Assembly (NCBI GenBank): GCA_020161795.1
Contig: JAIUOR010000065.1
Coordinates: forward strand, 1-40,791
Direction: 5' to 3'
DNA length: 40,791 nucleotides
From: Actinomycetota bacterium
Lineage (GTDB): Bacteria; Actinomycetota; Actinomycetes; Propionibacteriales; Propionibacteriaceae
Shown: positions 8,355 through 19,319 of the stretch, piece by piece
Layout of the letters: each line of letters starts with the position of its first letter
Position numbering within the stretch: position 1 is the stretch's first letter
The notes under the pieces: model-generated
Database searches by the model: none
What the model saw: the letters and a program-made list of their open reading frames with translations, nothing else
What the model was told of the DNA's origin: nothing
Translations under genes and position numbers: made by a program

Positions 8355-9296
8355 ATGACGGAGGGCACAGGCGCGCCGGTCTCAACGACGCCCATCGTGA
8401 AGCGGATGAAGCTGCGCTACGCCGGAACCTGTTCCAGGTGCGGCACGCCACTGGAGGCCGGGCTGACCGCGGACTACGACCGGACGTCAAAGACGGTCGC
8501 CTGCGTCGAGTGCCCGGCTCGGCGCGCCATGCCCGAGCGGGCGGAGGAGTCCGCCGCCCCGCGCCACGCCATCACCCCAGAGGCCCCGCCCGAGCTCGAG
8601 GTGGTCGACGGTGCGGCCGGTGGCTCGGCCGCGCGGGAGTTCGACCGTCGACACGATGCCCGCCAGCAACGTGTCCAGGCCAACCATCCGAAGATCGGCA
8701 GGTTCCTGCTGGCGGTGTTCGATGATCCGCAATCCACCACGGCGTGGGCGACCGGCGCGGTGGGGGAGCAGCGGCTCGGCGAGATGCTGGCCGGCATCGC
8801 CGGCTCGACCGTCCGGGTGTTGCACGACCGCCGGATCCCGAAGACGACCGCGAACATCGACCATCTCGTGGTCTGCTCATCGGGGGTCTTCGTGGTGGAT
8901 GCGAAGCGCTACCGGGATGCCCGCCCAGAACTCCGTGTTGAGGGCGGCTTGTTCCGTCCGCGGCAGGAGCTGCTGATCGTGGGTGGACGCGATCGCACGA
9001 AGCTCGTCGAAGGCATGCACAAGCAGGTCGGGCTCGTCCGTGCAGCCCTCGCCGACGAACCGGACGTGCCGGTCCGCGGCGTCCTGTGCTTCGTCGAGGC
9101 GGACTGGCCGCTGATCGGCGGCTCGTTCGCTGTCCAGGGCATCGACGTGCTCTGGATGAAGAAGCTGAAGGCAATGCTCACCGCGCCGGGCGAACTCGGC
9201 GCCGACGAGATCGCCGACCTGCAGTGGAAGCTCCACGAAGCGTTCCCTCGCCAGAGGGAGCGCGCCGTCGCGTCACAGGATGTTCCCCCGACGTAA
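8355..9296 (+). CDS. Zinc-ribbon NERD-domain protein (nuclease-related)
   Basis: A 313-residue protein with GGGGGAGG six bases before the ATG. Near the N-terminus a CSRC...CVEC pair (about residues 24-51) forms a probable zinc ribbon. The NERD domain occupies about residues 130-250: GAVGEQRLGEML with its Glu, then NIDHLVVCSSGVFVVDAKRY. This matches the D-x(n)-(D/E)-x-K nuclease core, with Asp in the D of NIDHL and DAK as the last element. It starts 10 bp after the DUF4143 ATPase, which suggests an ATPase plus nuclease pair. Substrate and role are unknown. A defence or plasmid-control role fits the neighbourhood but is inference. Confidence 0.85.
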   Translation: MTEGTGAPVSTTPIVKRMKLRYAGTCSRCGTPLEAGLTADYDRTSKTVACVECPARRAMPERAEESAAPRHAITPEAPPELEVVDGAAGGSAAREFDRRHDARQQRVQANHPKIGRFLLAVFDDPQSTTAWATGAVGEQRLGEMLAGIAGSTVRVLHDRRIPKTTANIDHLVVCSSGVFVVDAKRYRDARPELRVEGGLFRPRQELLIVGGRDRTKLVEGMHKQVGLVRAALADEPDVPVRGVLCFVEADWPLIGGSFAVQGIDVLWMKKLKAMLTAPGELGADEIADLQWKLHEAFPRQRERAVASQDVPPT

Positions 9297-9464
9297 CTAA
9301 CCCTGTGGATACGGACCCCTCAAGTGCCACAGACCTCATGCATCCTGGAGCCGACCGAGCTTCGTCTCACCTTCCGGATACTGACGGTCCGCGCTCGGGC
9401 GATAGGTGTGCGGCGGCGGTTTACCCGCTGCGCGCGTTTCGGCACCGGGCCGAGTCGGCAGGCC

Positions 9465-9479
9465 TAGTGTGTTGTCGTG
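9465..9479 (+). promoter_or_regulatory. -10 element and leaderless start of the restriction cluster
   Basis: TAGTGT at 9465-9470 lies 6 bp before the GTG at 9477, the arrangement of a leaderless actinobacterial transcript. No ribosome site precedes the GTG. Bases 9297-9464 show no gene. This would be the main promoter of the rightward cluster ending at res, since all later genes abut or overlap. Confidence 0.45.
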
Positions 9480-11414
9480 CACGTCTCAACGATTCTCGAC
9501 CAGATCGACAACGGCGACATCGCGCTGCCTGAGTTCCAGCGTGGCTACGTGTGGAACCGCGAGCAGGTTCGCGGGCTGTTCACCTCCCTGTACCGGGGCT
9601 ACCCCATCGGCGGATTCATGATGTGGACGACTCCGGCAGTGACCGCGCAGAGCCGCGGCGACGGCGCTCGAGTCGACGGTAACGTGCGGCTTCTACTCGA
9701 CGGTCAACAGCGCATTACCTCCCTGTATGGAGTTGTCCGCGGCAAGGCGCCGCAGTTCTTCGAAGGGAACGCCGCCGCGTTCACCGGGCTTCACTTCAAC
9801 CTCGACGACGAAACGTTCGAGTTCTACGCGCAGCAGAAGATGAAGGACAATCCCCTGTGGGTCGATGTGTCGAGGGTCATGGCCGACATCGGTCCCTTCA
9901 TTGCAGCGCTTGCTCCGCTCGGCGCGGATAGGTTGCCGACCTACTTGTCACGTCTCGCGCAGGTGGCCAACATCAAAGAGCGCGACGTGCATATCGATGA
10001 GGTCACCGGCCAAGACAAGACCATCGACGTCGTCGTTGACATCTTCAATCGCGTCAACTCGGGCGGCACCAAACTGTCCAAGGGCGACCTGGCGCTGGCC
10101 AAGATCTGCGCCTCCTGGCCCACCGCGCGTGAGGAGATGAACACTGCGCTCACGACTTGGCGCGGCGCAGGGTTCGACTTCAGCCTGGACTGGCTGCTGC
10201 GCAACATGAACGCCCTCACCACTGGGGAGGCACTCTTCTCCGCACTCGCAGACGTGCCGAGCAACCAGATTCGGGATTCGCTGCACCGAGCTACAGCCCA
10301 CGTCGGCTACCTGCTCAACCTGGTCTCCGGGAGGTTGGGGCTCGATCACGATCGAGTGCTGATGGGTCGCTACGCGTTCCCCGTGATGTCTCGCTTGGTG
10401 GAGCAGTCGCCGACCACCAAGCTCAGTGCCGCTGAGGCGAACGCGCTCCTCCACTGGTACATCCACGCCAGCATGTGGGGCCGCTTCGCGGGTTCGACCG
10501 AGACCGTGCTGAACCAAGATCTGAAAGCCGTGGACGCCACGGGCCTGCAAGGGTTGCGCGACAACCTGCTTAGGATGCGCGCCGACCTGACCGTACGGCC
10601 CGGCGACTTCGACGGCTACAGCCTCGGAGCGAGGTTTTATCCGGTGCTCTACATGCTCACTCGAACCCTTGGTGCGCTCGACTTCGGCGACGGCATCCCG
10701 CTGTCTCAGTCACTGCTTGGTCACAATGCCCGTCTTGAGGTTCACCACATCTTCCCCAAGGCGAGGCTCTACGCGGCAGGCTACGAGCGCGCCAACGTCA
10801 ACGCTGTGGCCAACTTCTGCTTCCTCACCAAGGGCAGCAACATCCAGATCAGTGATAGCGATCCTGCGGTCTACTTCCCCGCGGTAGAGGAAGCGCAGCC
10901 TGGGGCGTTGGCGAGCCAATGGGTACCGATGGATCACGACTTGTGGCACATCAGTCGGTACCCGGATTTCTTGGCAGCGCGTCGCGAACTGCTTGCTACA
11001 GCAGCCAACGGCTTTCTGCGAACGCTGGCTGACACCTCAGTCACCGCGGTCGAGGTGGCAGAGCGAGAGACCGTAGTGGTTGGCGTGGCCGTCGATTCCG
11101 AGGTGGACGCGGACGACGACGACCTCCGCGACCTGGTGCATTGGGTGCGCCAGCAGGGCTACGCCAAGGGAACAACCGACTGTGAGGTCATTCACCCGGT
11201 TACTGGCGAGGTCGTGGCAATGGCTGAGGCGTACTGGCCCGACGGCCTGCAGGAGGGACGGGACTCGCCGGTCATGCTGGAGCTTGACCCCGACCCCGAC
11301 ACTCTTAACGCTCTCAGCGCTCTCGGCATCTTGGTCTTCACTACCACGCAGGCACTACGTGACCATGTGGATGCGATCGGCAGTGTGGATAGATCGGGAG
11401 GTCTCGGACAATGA
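9477..11414 (+). CDS. DUF262 / HNH protein, GmrSD-like
   Basis: A 645-residue protein. The N-terminal DUF262 domain shows LPEFQRGYVWNREQVRGLF (about 17-35), YPIGGFMMW and the LLDGQQRITSLYG motif (about 72-84), a ParB/sulfiredoxin-like fold that hydrolyses nucleotides in GmrS-type proteins. An HNH-like segment follows at about 420-450 (LEVHHIFPKARLY...NVNAVANFCFLT), corresponding to the DUF1524/GmrD nuclease. The last ~120 residues are an acidic extension (VDADDDDLRDLV) of unknown role. Related proteins are modification-dependent (type IV) nucleases or accessory factors of restriction clusters. Its stop overlaps the next small ORF by an ATGA, tying it to the SNF2-Mod-Res genes. Confidence 0.85.
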   Translation: MHVSTILDQIDNGDIALPEFQRGYVWNREQVRGLFTSLYRGYPIGGFMMWTTPAVTAQSRGDGARVDGNVRLLLDGQQRITSLYGVVRGKAPQFFEGNAAAFTGLHFNLDDETFEFYAQQKMKDNPLWVDVSRVMADIGPFIAALAPLGADRLPTYLSRLAQVANIKERDVHIDEVTGQDKTIDVVVDIFNRVNSGGTKLSKGDLALAKICASWPTAREEMNTALTTWRGAGFDFSLDWLLRNMNALTTGEALFSALADVPSNQIRDSLHRATAHVGYLLNLVSGRLGLDHDRVLMGRYAFPVMSRLVEQSPTTKLSAAEANALLHWYIHASMWGRFAGSTETVLNQDLKAVDATGLQGLRDNLLRMRADLTVRPGDFDGYSLGARFYPVLYMLTRTLGALDFGDGIPLSQSLLGHNARLEVHHIFPKARLYAAGYERANVNAVANFCFLTKGSNIQISDSDPAVYFPAVEEAQPGALASQWVPMDHDLWHISRYPDFLAARRELLATAANGFLRTLADTSVTAVEVAERETVVVGVAVDSEVDADDDDLRDLVHWVRQQGYAKGTTDCEVIHPVTGEVVAMAEAYWPDGLQEGRDSPVMLELDPDPDTLNALSALGILVFTTTQALRDHVDAIGSVDRSGGLGQ

Positions 11415-11512
11415 CCGAACCCTGGCTGTCCGCTGAGGAGATCGCGGCGCATCTGGGCAGCGGCGGAACTGCTCGCGAGTCCGGGGCAGGCGACCAGGTC
11501 GGTGACGCCTGA
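11411..11512 (+). pseudogene. Remnant of a small HTH (excisionase-fold) gene with an internal deletion
   Basis: A 33-residue open frame between the DUF262 gene (4-bp ATGA overlap) and the helicase (stop abuts its GTG). Its first 16 residues, MTEPWLSAEEIAAHLG, are the beginning of the small HTH proteins commonly encoded in such restriction clusters. From memory those continue with VTKDTVYxWI and a VGRLWKF wing and end in WVRSGG. Here LG is followed directly by SGGTARESGAGDQ, so the HTH second helix and wing appear to be missing by an in-frame deletion. The translational coupling is kept while DNA binding should be lost. A real 33-aa leader peptide is the alternative. Confidence 0.6.
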
Positions 11513-14500
11513 GTGCGAATCATCGACAACATCAATGAGCTCCTTGGCGACGACTTGAAGGCAGCGATCAAGCCGGACTCCAAGGTACGGATCGCGGCTT
11601 CGACCTTCTCGATCTTCGCCTTCGAAGCCCTCAAGCAGGAGCTCGAATCGATCCGCGAGTTGGAGTTCATCTTCACCGCGCCCTCCTTCACGACGGCGAA
11701 GGCCACCGACAAGCCCGCGCCGGAGAAGCGACAGTTCTTCATTCCGACGGACAAGATGCGCGACGCGACGCTCTACGGGTCCGACTTTGAGATCCGGTTG
11801 CGCAACAAGCTCACGCAACGCGCGATTGCGCGCGAGTGTGCCGAGTGGGTGCGGCAGAAGGTGACCTTTCGATCGAATCACACGGGCGCGCCAATGCAAT
11901 CGTTCGCCGTGGTCGACGACGCCGCGGCGTACGCGCCGCTTCAGGGCTTCACCACCGCAGACCTCGGCTACGAGCGCGGACCGGCGGTGTCGAACATGGT
12001 CCACAAGGTCGACGACGCACCGCTTACGCGGCAATACATCCAGCTCTTCGATCAGATCTGGCACAACCGTGACCAACTCGATGATGTGACCGAGGCGGTT
12101 CGCGAGCACCTAGCCACCGTCTACGCGGAGAACTCCCCGCAATGGGTGTACCTCCTGATTCTGTACAACCTGTTCAGCGAGTTCCTCGATGATGTCAGCG
12201 AGGACGTGCTCCCGAACGACTTGACCGGCTACCGGGACTCAGCGATCTGGAAAGCGCTCTACAACTTCCAGAAGGACGCCGCGACTGGTGTGATCAACAA
12301 GCTGGAGACCTACAACGGCTGCATCTTGGCGGACAGTGTGGGCCTGGGCAAGACGTTCACGGCACTCGCCGTAATCAAGTACTACGAGCTACGCAACAAG
12401 TCGGTGCTCGTGCTGGCTCCGAAGAAGCTCGCCGACAACTGGACCAACTACAACTCGAACTACACGACGAACATCTTCGTCAAGGACCGCTTCAACTTCG
12501 ACGTGCTCGCCCACACCGACCTGTCCCGGGACGGCGGTGAGTCGCTGGGCAAACGCCTCGACCTGGTCAACTGGGGCAACTACGACCTGGTCGTTATCGA
12601 CGAGTCGCACAACTTCCGCAACGCGGACTTGGTCGCGGAACGTGAGACCCGCTACCAGCGCCTGATGCGAAAGGTCATCCGAGAGGGCGTCAAGACCAAG
12701 GTCCTGATGCTGTCGGCCACTCCGGTGAACAACCGGTTCAACGACCTGCGCAACCAACTCGCACTGGCCTACGAAGGCGACTCGGCTCAGCTTGCTGCGA
12801 GGCTGAACATCTCAACCACAGTCGAGGAGGTGTTCCGACAAGCGCAGCGGGTCTTCAACGAGTGGTCCGAACTGCCTGTGGACGACCGCACCACAGATGC
12901 CATCCTCGCGCGGCTGGACTTCGACTTCTTCGAACTGCTCGATGCGGTCACCATCGCCCGCTCACGCAAGCACATCCAGGCCTTCTACGACACGACCGAC
13001 ATCGGCGCGTTCCCCAAGCGCATGAAGCCGAAGTCGATCCGCCCACCCCTGACCGATCTTGATGAAGCTCCGAGCTTCAACGACATCTTCGAGCAACTCC
13101 AGCAGTTGACTCTCGCCTCCTACACGCCGCTCGCCTACGTCTTCCCCAGCCGACGCGACAAGTACGAGCAGCTCTACGGCGTGGACGCCGGCCAGAACTA
13201 CATGGGTGGCTCCAACGCCAACCTCGGGGCATCCGGCCGCGAGCAAGGCATCCGCAAACTCATGACGGTCAACCTGCTCAAGCGGCTGGAGAGCAGCATC
13301 GAAGCGTTCCGTCTCACCCTAGGACGCGTGGAGTTCACGGTCGCCGAGGCGCTCGAGGCTATCGACGGGCACCTCGCCGGGATCGGGGACGTCGCCTCGG
13401 CGCTGACCGATCTTGACGCCGAGGATGACGACTTCGAGTTCCCGACCAGCGGCACAATCGGGAGGAAGGTGCAGATCGACCTCGCCGACATGGACGTGGA
13501 GTCCTGGAACCGCGACCTGGTCAACGACGGCAAGGTCATCAGTCGTCTCCTCGAGACGATCAGCGGGATCACACCCGAGCACGACTCGAAGCTGCGCGCC
13601 TTGCGCGACCTGATCCGCGGGAAACTCCAGGCGCCGCTCAATGCCGGCAACCGCAAGGTCCTGATCTTCTCCGCCTTCGCCGACACCGCGGAGTACCTGT
13701 ACCGCGAGCTGGCCCCGGCGCTGAAGCAGAACGGCTACGACAGCGCAATCGTCACCGGGCAGGGCAACCCCTCGACAACAGTCGGTAAGGGGTACGGGAT
13801 TCAGCAGACACTGACCCTCTTCTCGCCGCGGTCGAAGCAGCGGCAGCTGGTCATGCCAACCGAGACTGCGGAGATCGACCTTCTGATCGGCACCGACTGC
13901 ATCAGCGAAGGTCAGAACCTCCAGGACTGCGACTACGTCGTCAACTACGACATTCATTGGAACCCAGTGCGGATCATCCAGCGGTTCGGCCGCATCGACC
14001 GCATCGGGTCTACGAACGAGCGAATCCAACTCGTGAACTTCTGGCCCGACATCACCCTCGACGAGTACATCAACCTCAGGGAGCGGGTCGAGAACCGCAT
14101 GGTCATCGCGGATCTCGCGGCGACGGCCGACGACAACGTGCTCACCCCCGAGGCCAGCGACGCAGCCTTCCGCAAGGAGCAGCTCCGCAAGCTCCAGGAC
14201 GAGGTGATCGAGCTGGAGGACGTGCGTACTGGTGTCTCTATCACCGACCTCGGCCTCAACGACTTCCGCATGGATCTCCTCGGCTACATCAAGGAGTACG
14301 GCGACCTGGCCGGAACGCCGAAAGGCCTGCACGCCGTTGTGCCGGCCGACCCCGAGAAGGGGCTGCGGCCGGGCGCCCTGTTTGTGCTGCGGAACATCAA
14401 CGCCGACGAGCACCTCAACCGCGGCAATCGCCTGCACCCGCATTACCTCGTCTACCTCGACGACCAAGGTCAGGTGATTGCCGACCACACAGAGGTCAAG

Positions 14501-14785
14501 CACCTGCTCGACCTCGTCCGCGCCGGCTGCCGCACGCGAGACGAACCCGCCTGGGAGGTGTGCGGCGTCTTCAATGCCGCCACTCGCGACGGCGCCGAGA
14601 TGGGTCAGTACAGCCGCCTGCTCACCGAAGCGATCCGATCGATGATCGACGTCACCGAGGAGCGTGACCTCGACAGCCTCTTCAGCCCAGGCCACACGAC
14701 CGCCCTCGTCCAGACCATTGCTGGTCTGGACGACTTTGAGCTGATCGCCTTCCTCGCCATCGTGCAGGAGCCCACCGATGACTGA
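11513..14785 (+). CDS. SNF2-type SF2 helicase of a restriction cluster
   Basis: A 1090-residue protein. The GTG directly follows the TGA of the upstream small ORF. The N-terminal ~200 residues resemble the PLD-like region seen before SNF2 domains in this family, but I see no intact HKD motif. The helicase core has Walker A ADSVGLGKTFTA (about 273-283), LVLAPKKLADNW, DEAH-type VVIDESHN (about 360), LMLSATPVNNRF (about 398), then the second RecA lobe VLIFSAFADTAEYLYREL (about 716) and the motif V/VI stretch IGTDCISEGQNL...IQRFGRIDRIGS (about 790-832). It is likely an ATP-driven DNA translocase. The gene overlaps DUF4391 by 8 bp and shares the Mod-Res operon. It resembles DISARM DrmD at domain level, but other DISARM genes are absent. 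Confidence 0.88.
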   Translation: MRIIDNINELLGDDLKAAIKPDSKVRIAASTFSIFAFEALKQELESIRELEFIFTAPSFTTAKATDKPAPEKRQFFIPTDKMRDATLYGSDFEIRLRNKLTQRAIARECAEWVRQKVTFRSNHTGAPMQSFAVVDDAAAYAPLQGFTTADLGYERGPAVSNMVHKVDDAPLTRQYIQLFDQIWHNRDQLDDVTEAVREHLATVYAENSPQWVYLLILYNLFSEFLDDVSEDVLPNDLTGYRDSAIWKALYNFQKDAATGVINKLETYNGCILADSVGLGKTFTALAVIKYYELRNKSVLVLAPKKLADNWTNYNSNYTTNIFVKDRFNFDVLAHTDLSRDGGESLGKRLDLVNWGNYDLVVIDESHNFRNADLVAERETRYQRLMRKVIREGVKTKVLMLSATPVNNRFNDLRNQLALAYEGDSAQLAARLNISTTVEEVFRQAQRVFNEWSELPVDDRTTDAILARLDFDFFELLDAVTIARSRKHIQAFYDTTDIGAFPKRMKPKSIRPPLTDLDEAPSFNDIFEQLQQLTLASYTPLAYVFPSRRDKYEQLYGVDAGQNYMGGSNANLGASGREQGIRKLMTVNLLKRLESSIEAFRLTLGRVEFTVAEALEAIDGHLAGIGDVASALTDLDAEDDDFEFPTSGTIGRKVQIDLADMDVESWNRDLVNDGKVISRLLETISGITPEHDSKLRALRDLIRGKLQAPLNAGNRKVLIFSAFADTAEYLYRELAPALKQNGYDSAIVTGQGNPSTTVGKGYGIQQTLTLFSPRSKQRQLVMPTETAEIDLLIGTDCISEGQNLQDCDYVVNYDIHWNPVRIIQRFGRIDRIGSTNERIQLVNFWPDITLDEYINLRERVENRMVIADLAATADDNVLTPEASDAAFRKEQLRKLQDEVIELEDVRTGVSITDLGLNDFRMDLLGYIKEYGDLAGTPKGLHAVVPADPEKGLRPGALFVLRNINADEHLNRGNRLHPHYLVYLDDQGQVIADHTEVKHLLDLVRAGCRTRDEPAWEVCGVFNAATRDGAEMGQYSRLLTEAIRSMIDVTEERDLDSLFSPGHTTALVQTIAGLDDFELIAFLAIVQEPTDD

Positions 14786-15454
14786 GCCTGCGCTCTACCG
14801 GTGGCCGGCCAACGCCGCGTTCGGGCGCAAGGTGCCGAAGGCCAAGTTCTACGATCACGGCACCGTCCGCTCCGCACTGCGGGAGCGATTTGTCGCAGAC
14901 ATCCAGCACATCACCTGGGCGTACAAGCTCGCCGACTCGACCATCCACCTGCACGGCAGCGTCGCAGTCCCCGAGATCCAGGTCTTCACGATTGAGACCA
15001 AAGGCAACGACGTGTCCGATGACCTGCTCGCCGCGATCGATCGTTCCGTCCATTTTCCAGTCATCTTTGAGATCGTAAGCGGGGAGAGCATCCGCACGGT
15101 CGCGGCTCCGAAGTCACTCGCTGGCAGATCGCCCCGCGTCGGCGCCTACTTCACGAGCGAGTGGTTCCCCACGGCAGCTCCCCGCCGGCCGCTGCCTGCG
15201 GTGCTCGATCTGCCAAACCTGTACGAGGCGATTCTCACCTCGCTGCTGCCCATGCGGCGGCGCGCTGGCGAGACGGTGCTGGATGCCGCCGAGCGACTGG
15301 AGCGCATCGGCAGACGCCAACGAGAGATCGCGGCTTTGGAGAAGAAGCTGCAAGATGAGCGACAACTCAATCGCAAGATCGAAATCCGGCGGCAGATCAA
15401 GGAAGTCTCCGCAGCGCTCGCCCAGCTGACCGACCCCGCCCCAAGCAAGGAGGA

Positions 15455-15458
<4 letters not shown>
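14778..15458 (+). CDS. DUF4391 protein of the restriction cluster
   Basis: A 226-residue protein starting inside the helicase 3' end (8-bp overlap) and ending in an ATGA overlap with mod1, so it is translationally coupled on both sides. It begins ALYRWPANAAFGRKVPKAKFY, typical of DUF4391, with a conserved core IQHITWAYKLADSTIHL and IQVFTIETKGNDVSDDLLAAID (a mixed alpha/beta fold with an ETKG segment reminiscent of, but not proven to be, a nuclease core). The last ~55 residues form a charged coiled coil (QREIAALEKKLQDERQLNRK). The family is found almost only between SNF2 helicases and Mod genes. Its biochemical role is unknown; an adaptor between the two is plausible. Confidence 0.8.
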
Positions 15459-17413
<1,955 letters not shown>

Positions 17414-17437
17414 CCTCGCGCTTCTGGGCGGTGTCGC

Positions 17438-19315
17438 GTGATCGAGAACCGTGCACTGCACTCGCCCGACCTCACGGCCCGCAACGTCCAGCGGATCGCC
17501 GAGCTGTTCCCTCAGGTCGTCACCGAGTCTCGGGACCAGGAGGGCAACGTGACCCTCGCCGTTGACTTCGACCAACTCCGTCAGGAACTGTCTGACTTCG
17601 TCATCGAAGGGCCGACGGAGAGGTATCAGCTGGACTGGCCAGGCAAGCGAGCCGCAGCTCTCGCCGCCAATGCGCCTACAGCCAAGACCCTCAGGCCCTC
17701 GCGCGCTGAGTCAGTCGGTTTCGACACGACCAAGAACCTCGTCATCGAGGGCGACAATCTGGAGGTGCTTAAGCTCCTTCAAGAGTCCTACCTGGGGCAG
17801 GTCAAGCTCATTTACATCGATCCGCCGTACAACACGGGCAACGATTTCATCTACGACGATGACTTCGCAGCATCGGGTACGGACTACGGACAACGCGCCG
17901 GTGAGTTAGATGCGCACGGCCAGCGGCTCGTGGCCAACACGGAGGCAAACGGGCGCTTCCACTCCGACTGGCTTTCGATGATGTACCCGCGACTCAAGCT
18001 CGCTCGCAACCTGCTGCGAGCCGATGGCGCGATCTTCATCTCCATCGATGACCATGAGGTCGACAACCTCCGCAAGCTCTGTGACGAGTTGTTCGGCTCA
18101 CAGAACTTCGTGGCGCAGATTATCTGGCAGAAGGTCTACTCACCCAAGAGTTCCGCTCGGTGGTTTTCCGAAGACCACGACTACATCGTCGTGTATGCGA
18201 GGGAAGCGGGCTCTTGGGAGCCGAACCTCATGCCGCAGACCGAGGAGATGCTCGCGCGGTATCGGAACCCGGACGGGGATGCCCGCGGCCCGTGGAAAGC
18301 GAGCGATCTGGCGGCCCGGAATCGCTATGACGCTGGGGTGTACCCCATCACCACGCCCTCGGGCCGAGTGATTGCTGGACCGCCGAAGGGCAACTACTGG
18401 CGCTACTCCCAAGCGAAGTTCAGGCAGCTGGATGCCGACGGTCGAATCTGGTGGGGGGCTGACGGGGGCAATGTCCCTGCGATCAAGAGATTCCTCTCCG
18501 AGGTGAAGGCGGGTAAGACACCGCAGACACTCTGGTTCTACAAGGAGGTCGGCCACACCCAGGATGCCAAGAAGACGCTTCTCAAGTACGTGCCGTTCGA
18601 GCACACCGAGAACGTTCTGAACTCAGTCAAGCCGGTCGAACTACTTCAGCGCATCTTGTTCCTGGCGACGGACTCGAACTCGGACGACATCGTGCTGGAC
18701 TTCTTCTCGGGCTCGGGAACGACGGCTCACGCAGTTCTCAAGCAGAACGCCGAGGACGGTGGCCGGCGCCGCTTCATCAGCGTTCAAGTCCACGAGCCGC
18801 TGCGGACACCCGAGTCGGGTTTCGACTCCATCCTCGGCATGAGCCTGGCACGAATCAGAAACGTCGCCAAGGAACTGACCTCCCAGCCCACAATGGCCGA
18901 GTCCCTCGATACGGGGTTCCGGCTCTTCCGTGTCGACACCACGAACCTGGCGGACGTGTTGCGCACCCCCGACACGACTGACCAGGGGAGCCTCCTTGGG
19001 CTGGAGGCGAGTGTCAAGGATGGCCGATCCAGCGAGGACATCCTCTTTGAGGTACTGCTCGACTGGGGGCTGGACCTCACCCTGCCGATGGCGACTGAGC
19101 AGATTAGTGGCCACGAAGTGCTGAGCGTTGACGACGATGCGCTGATCGGCTGCTTCTCCGACGAGATCAGTGACGCCGTACTCCGAAGCATCGCCAGGAG
19201 ACGCCCGCTGCGTGCTGTATTCAGAGACTCAGGCTTCGCCGACGACGCTGCCCGGATCAACGCTGAGCAGATCTTCCGCGAGTTGTCACCCGAGACCGAA
19301 GTAAGGGCGATCTGA
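17438..19315 (+). CDS. mod: Type III restriction Mod methyltransferase 2
   Basis: A 625-residue paralogue of the preceding Mod, starting at GTG 24 bp after its stop. It has IYIDPPYNTGNDFIYDDDF (about 125-143) and VLDFFSGSGTTAHAVL (about 419-434), again motif IV before motif I as in type III Mod proteins. The first ~220 residues and the last ~65 align closely with Mod1. The middle (about 225-400, with LWFYKEVGHTQDAKKTLLKYV) differs, so the two should recognise different sites. Genes with this VGHTQDAKK segment are common Mod subunits in such clusters. It ends 4 bp before res. Both Mods probably compete for or share the single Res. Confidence 0.92.
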   Translation: MIENRALHSPDLTARNVQRIAELFPQVVTESRDQEGNVTLAVDFDQLRQELSDFVIEGPTERYQLDWPGKRAAALAANAPTAKTLRPSRAESVGFDTTKNLVIEGDNLEVLKLLQESYLGQVKLIYIDPPYNTGNDFIYDDDFAASGTDYGQRAGELDAHGQRLVANTEANGRFHSDWLSMMYPRLKLARNLLRADGAIFISIDDHEVDNLRKLCDELFGSQNFVAQIIWQKVYSPKSSARWFSEDHDYIVVYAREAGSWEPNLMPQTEEMLARYRNPDGDARGPWKASDLAARNRYDAGVYPITTPSGRVIAGPPKGNYWRYSQAKFRQLDADGRIWWGADGGNVPAIKRFLSEVKAGKTPQTLWFYKEVGHTQDAKKTLLKYVPFEHTENVLNSVKPVELLQRILFLATDSNSDDIVLDFFSGSGTTAHAVLKQNAEDGGRRRFISVQVHEPLRTPESGFDSILGMSLARIRNVAKELTSQPTMAESLDTGFRLFRVDTTNLADVLRTPDTTDQGSLLGLEASVKDGRSSEDILFEVLLDWGLDLTLPMATEQISGHEVLSVDDDALIGCFSDEISDAVLRSIARRRPLRAVFRDSGFADDAARINAEQIFRELSPETEVRAI

Positions 19316-19319
19316 CCTG

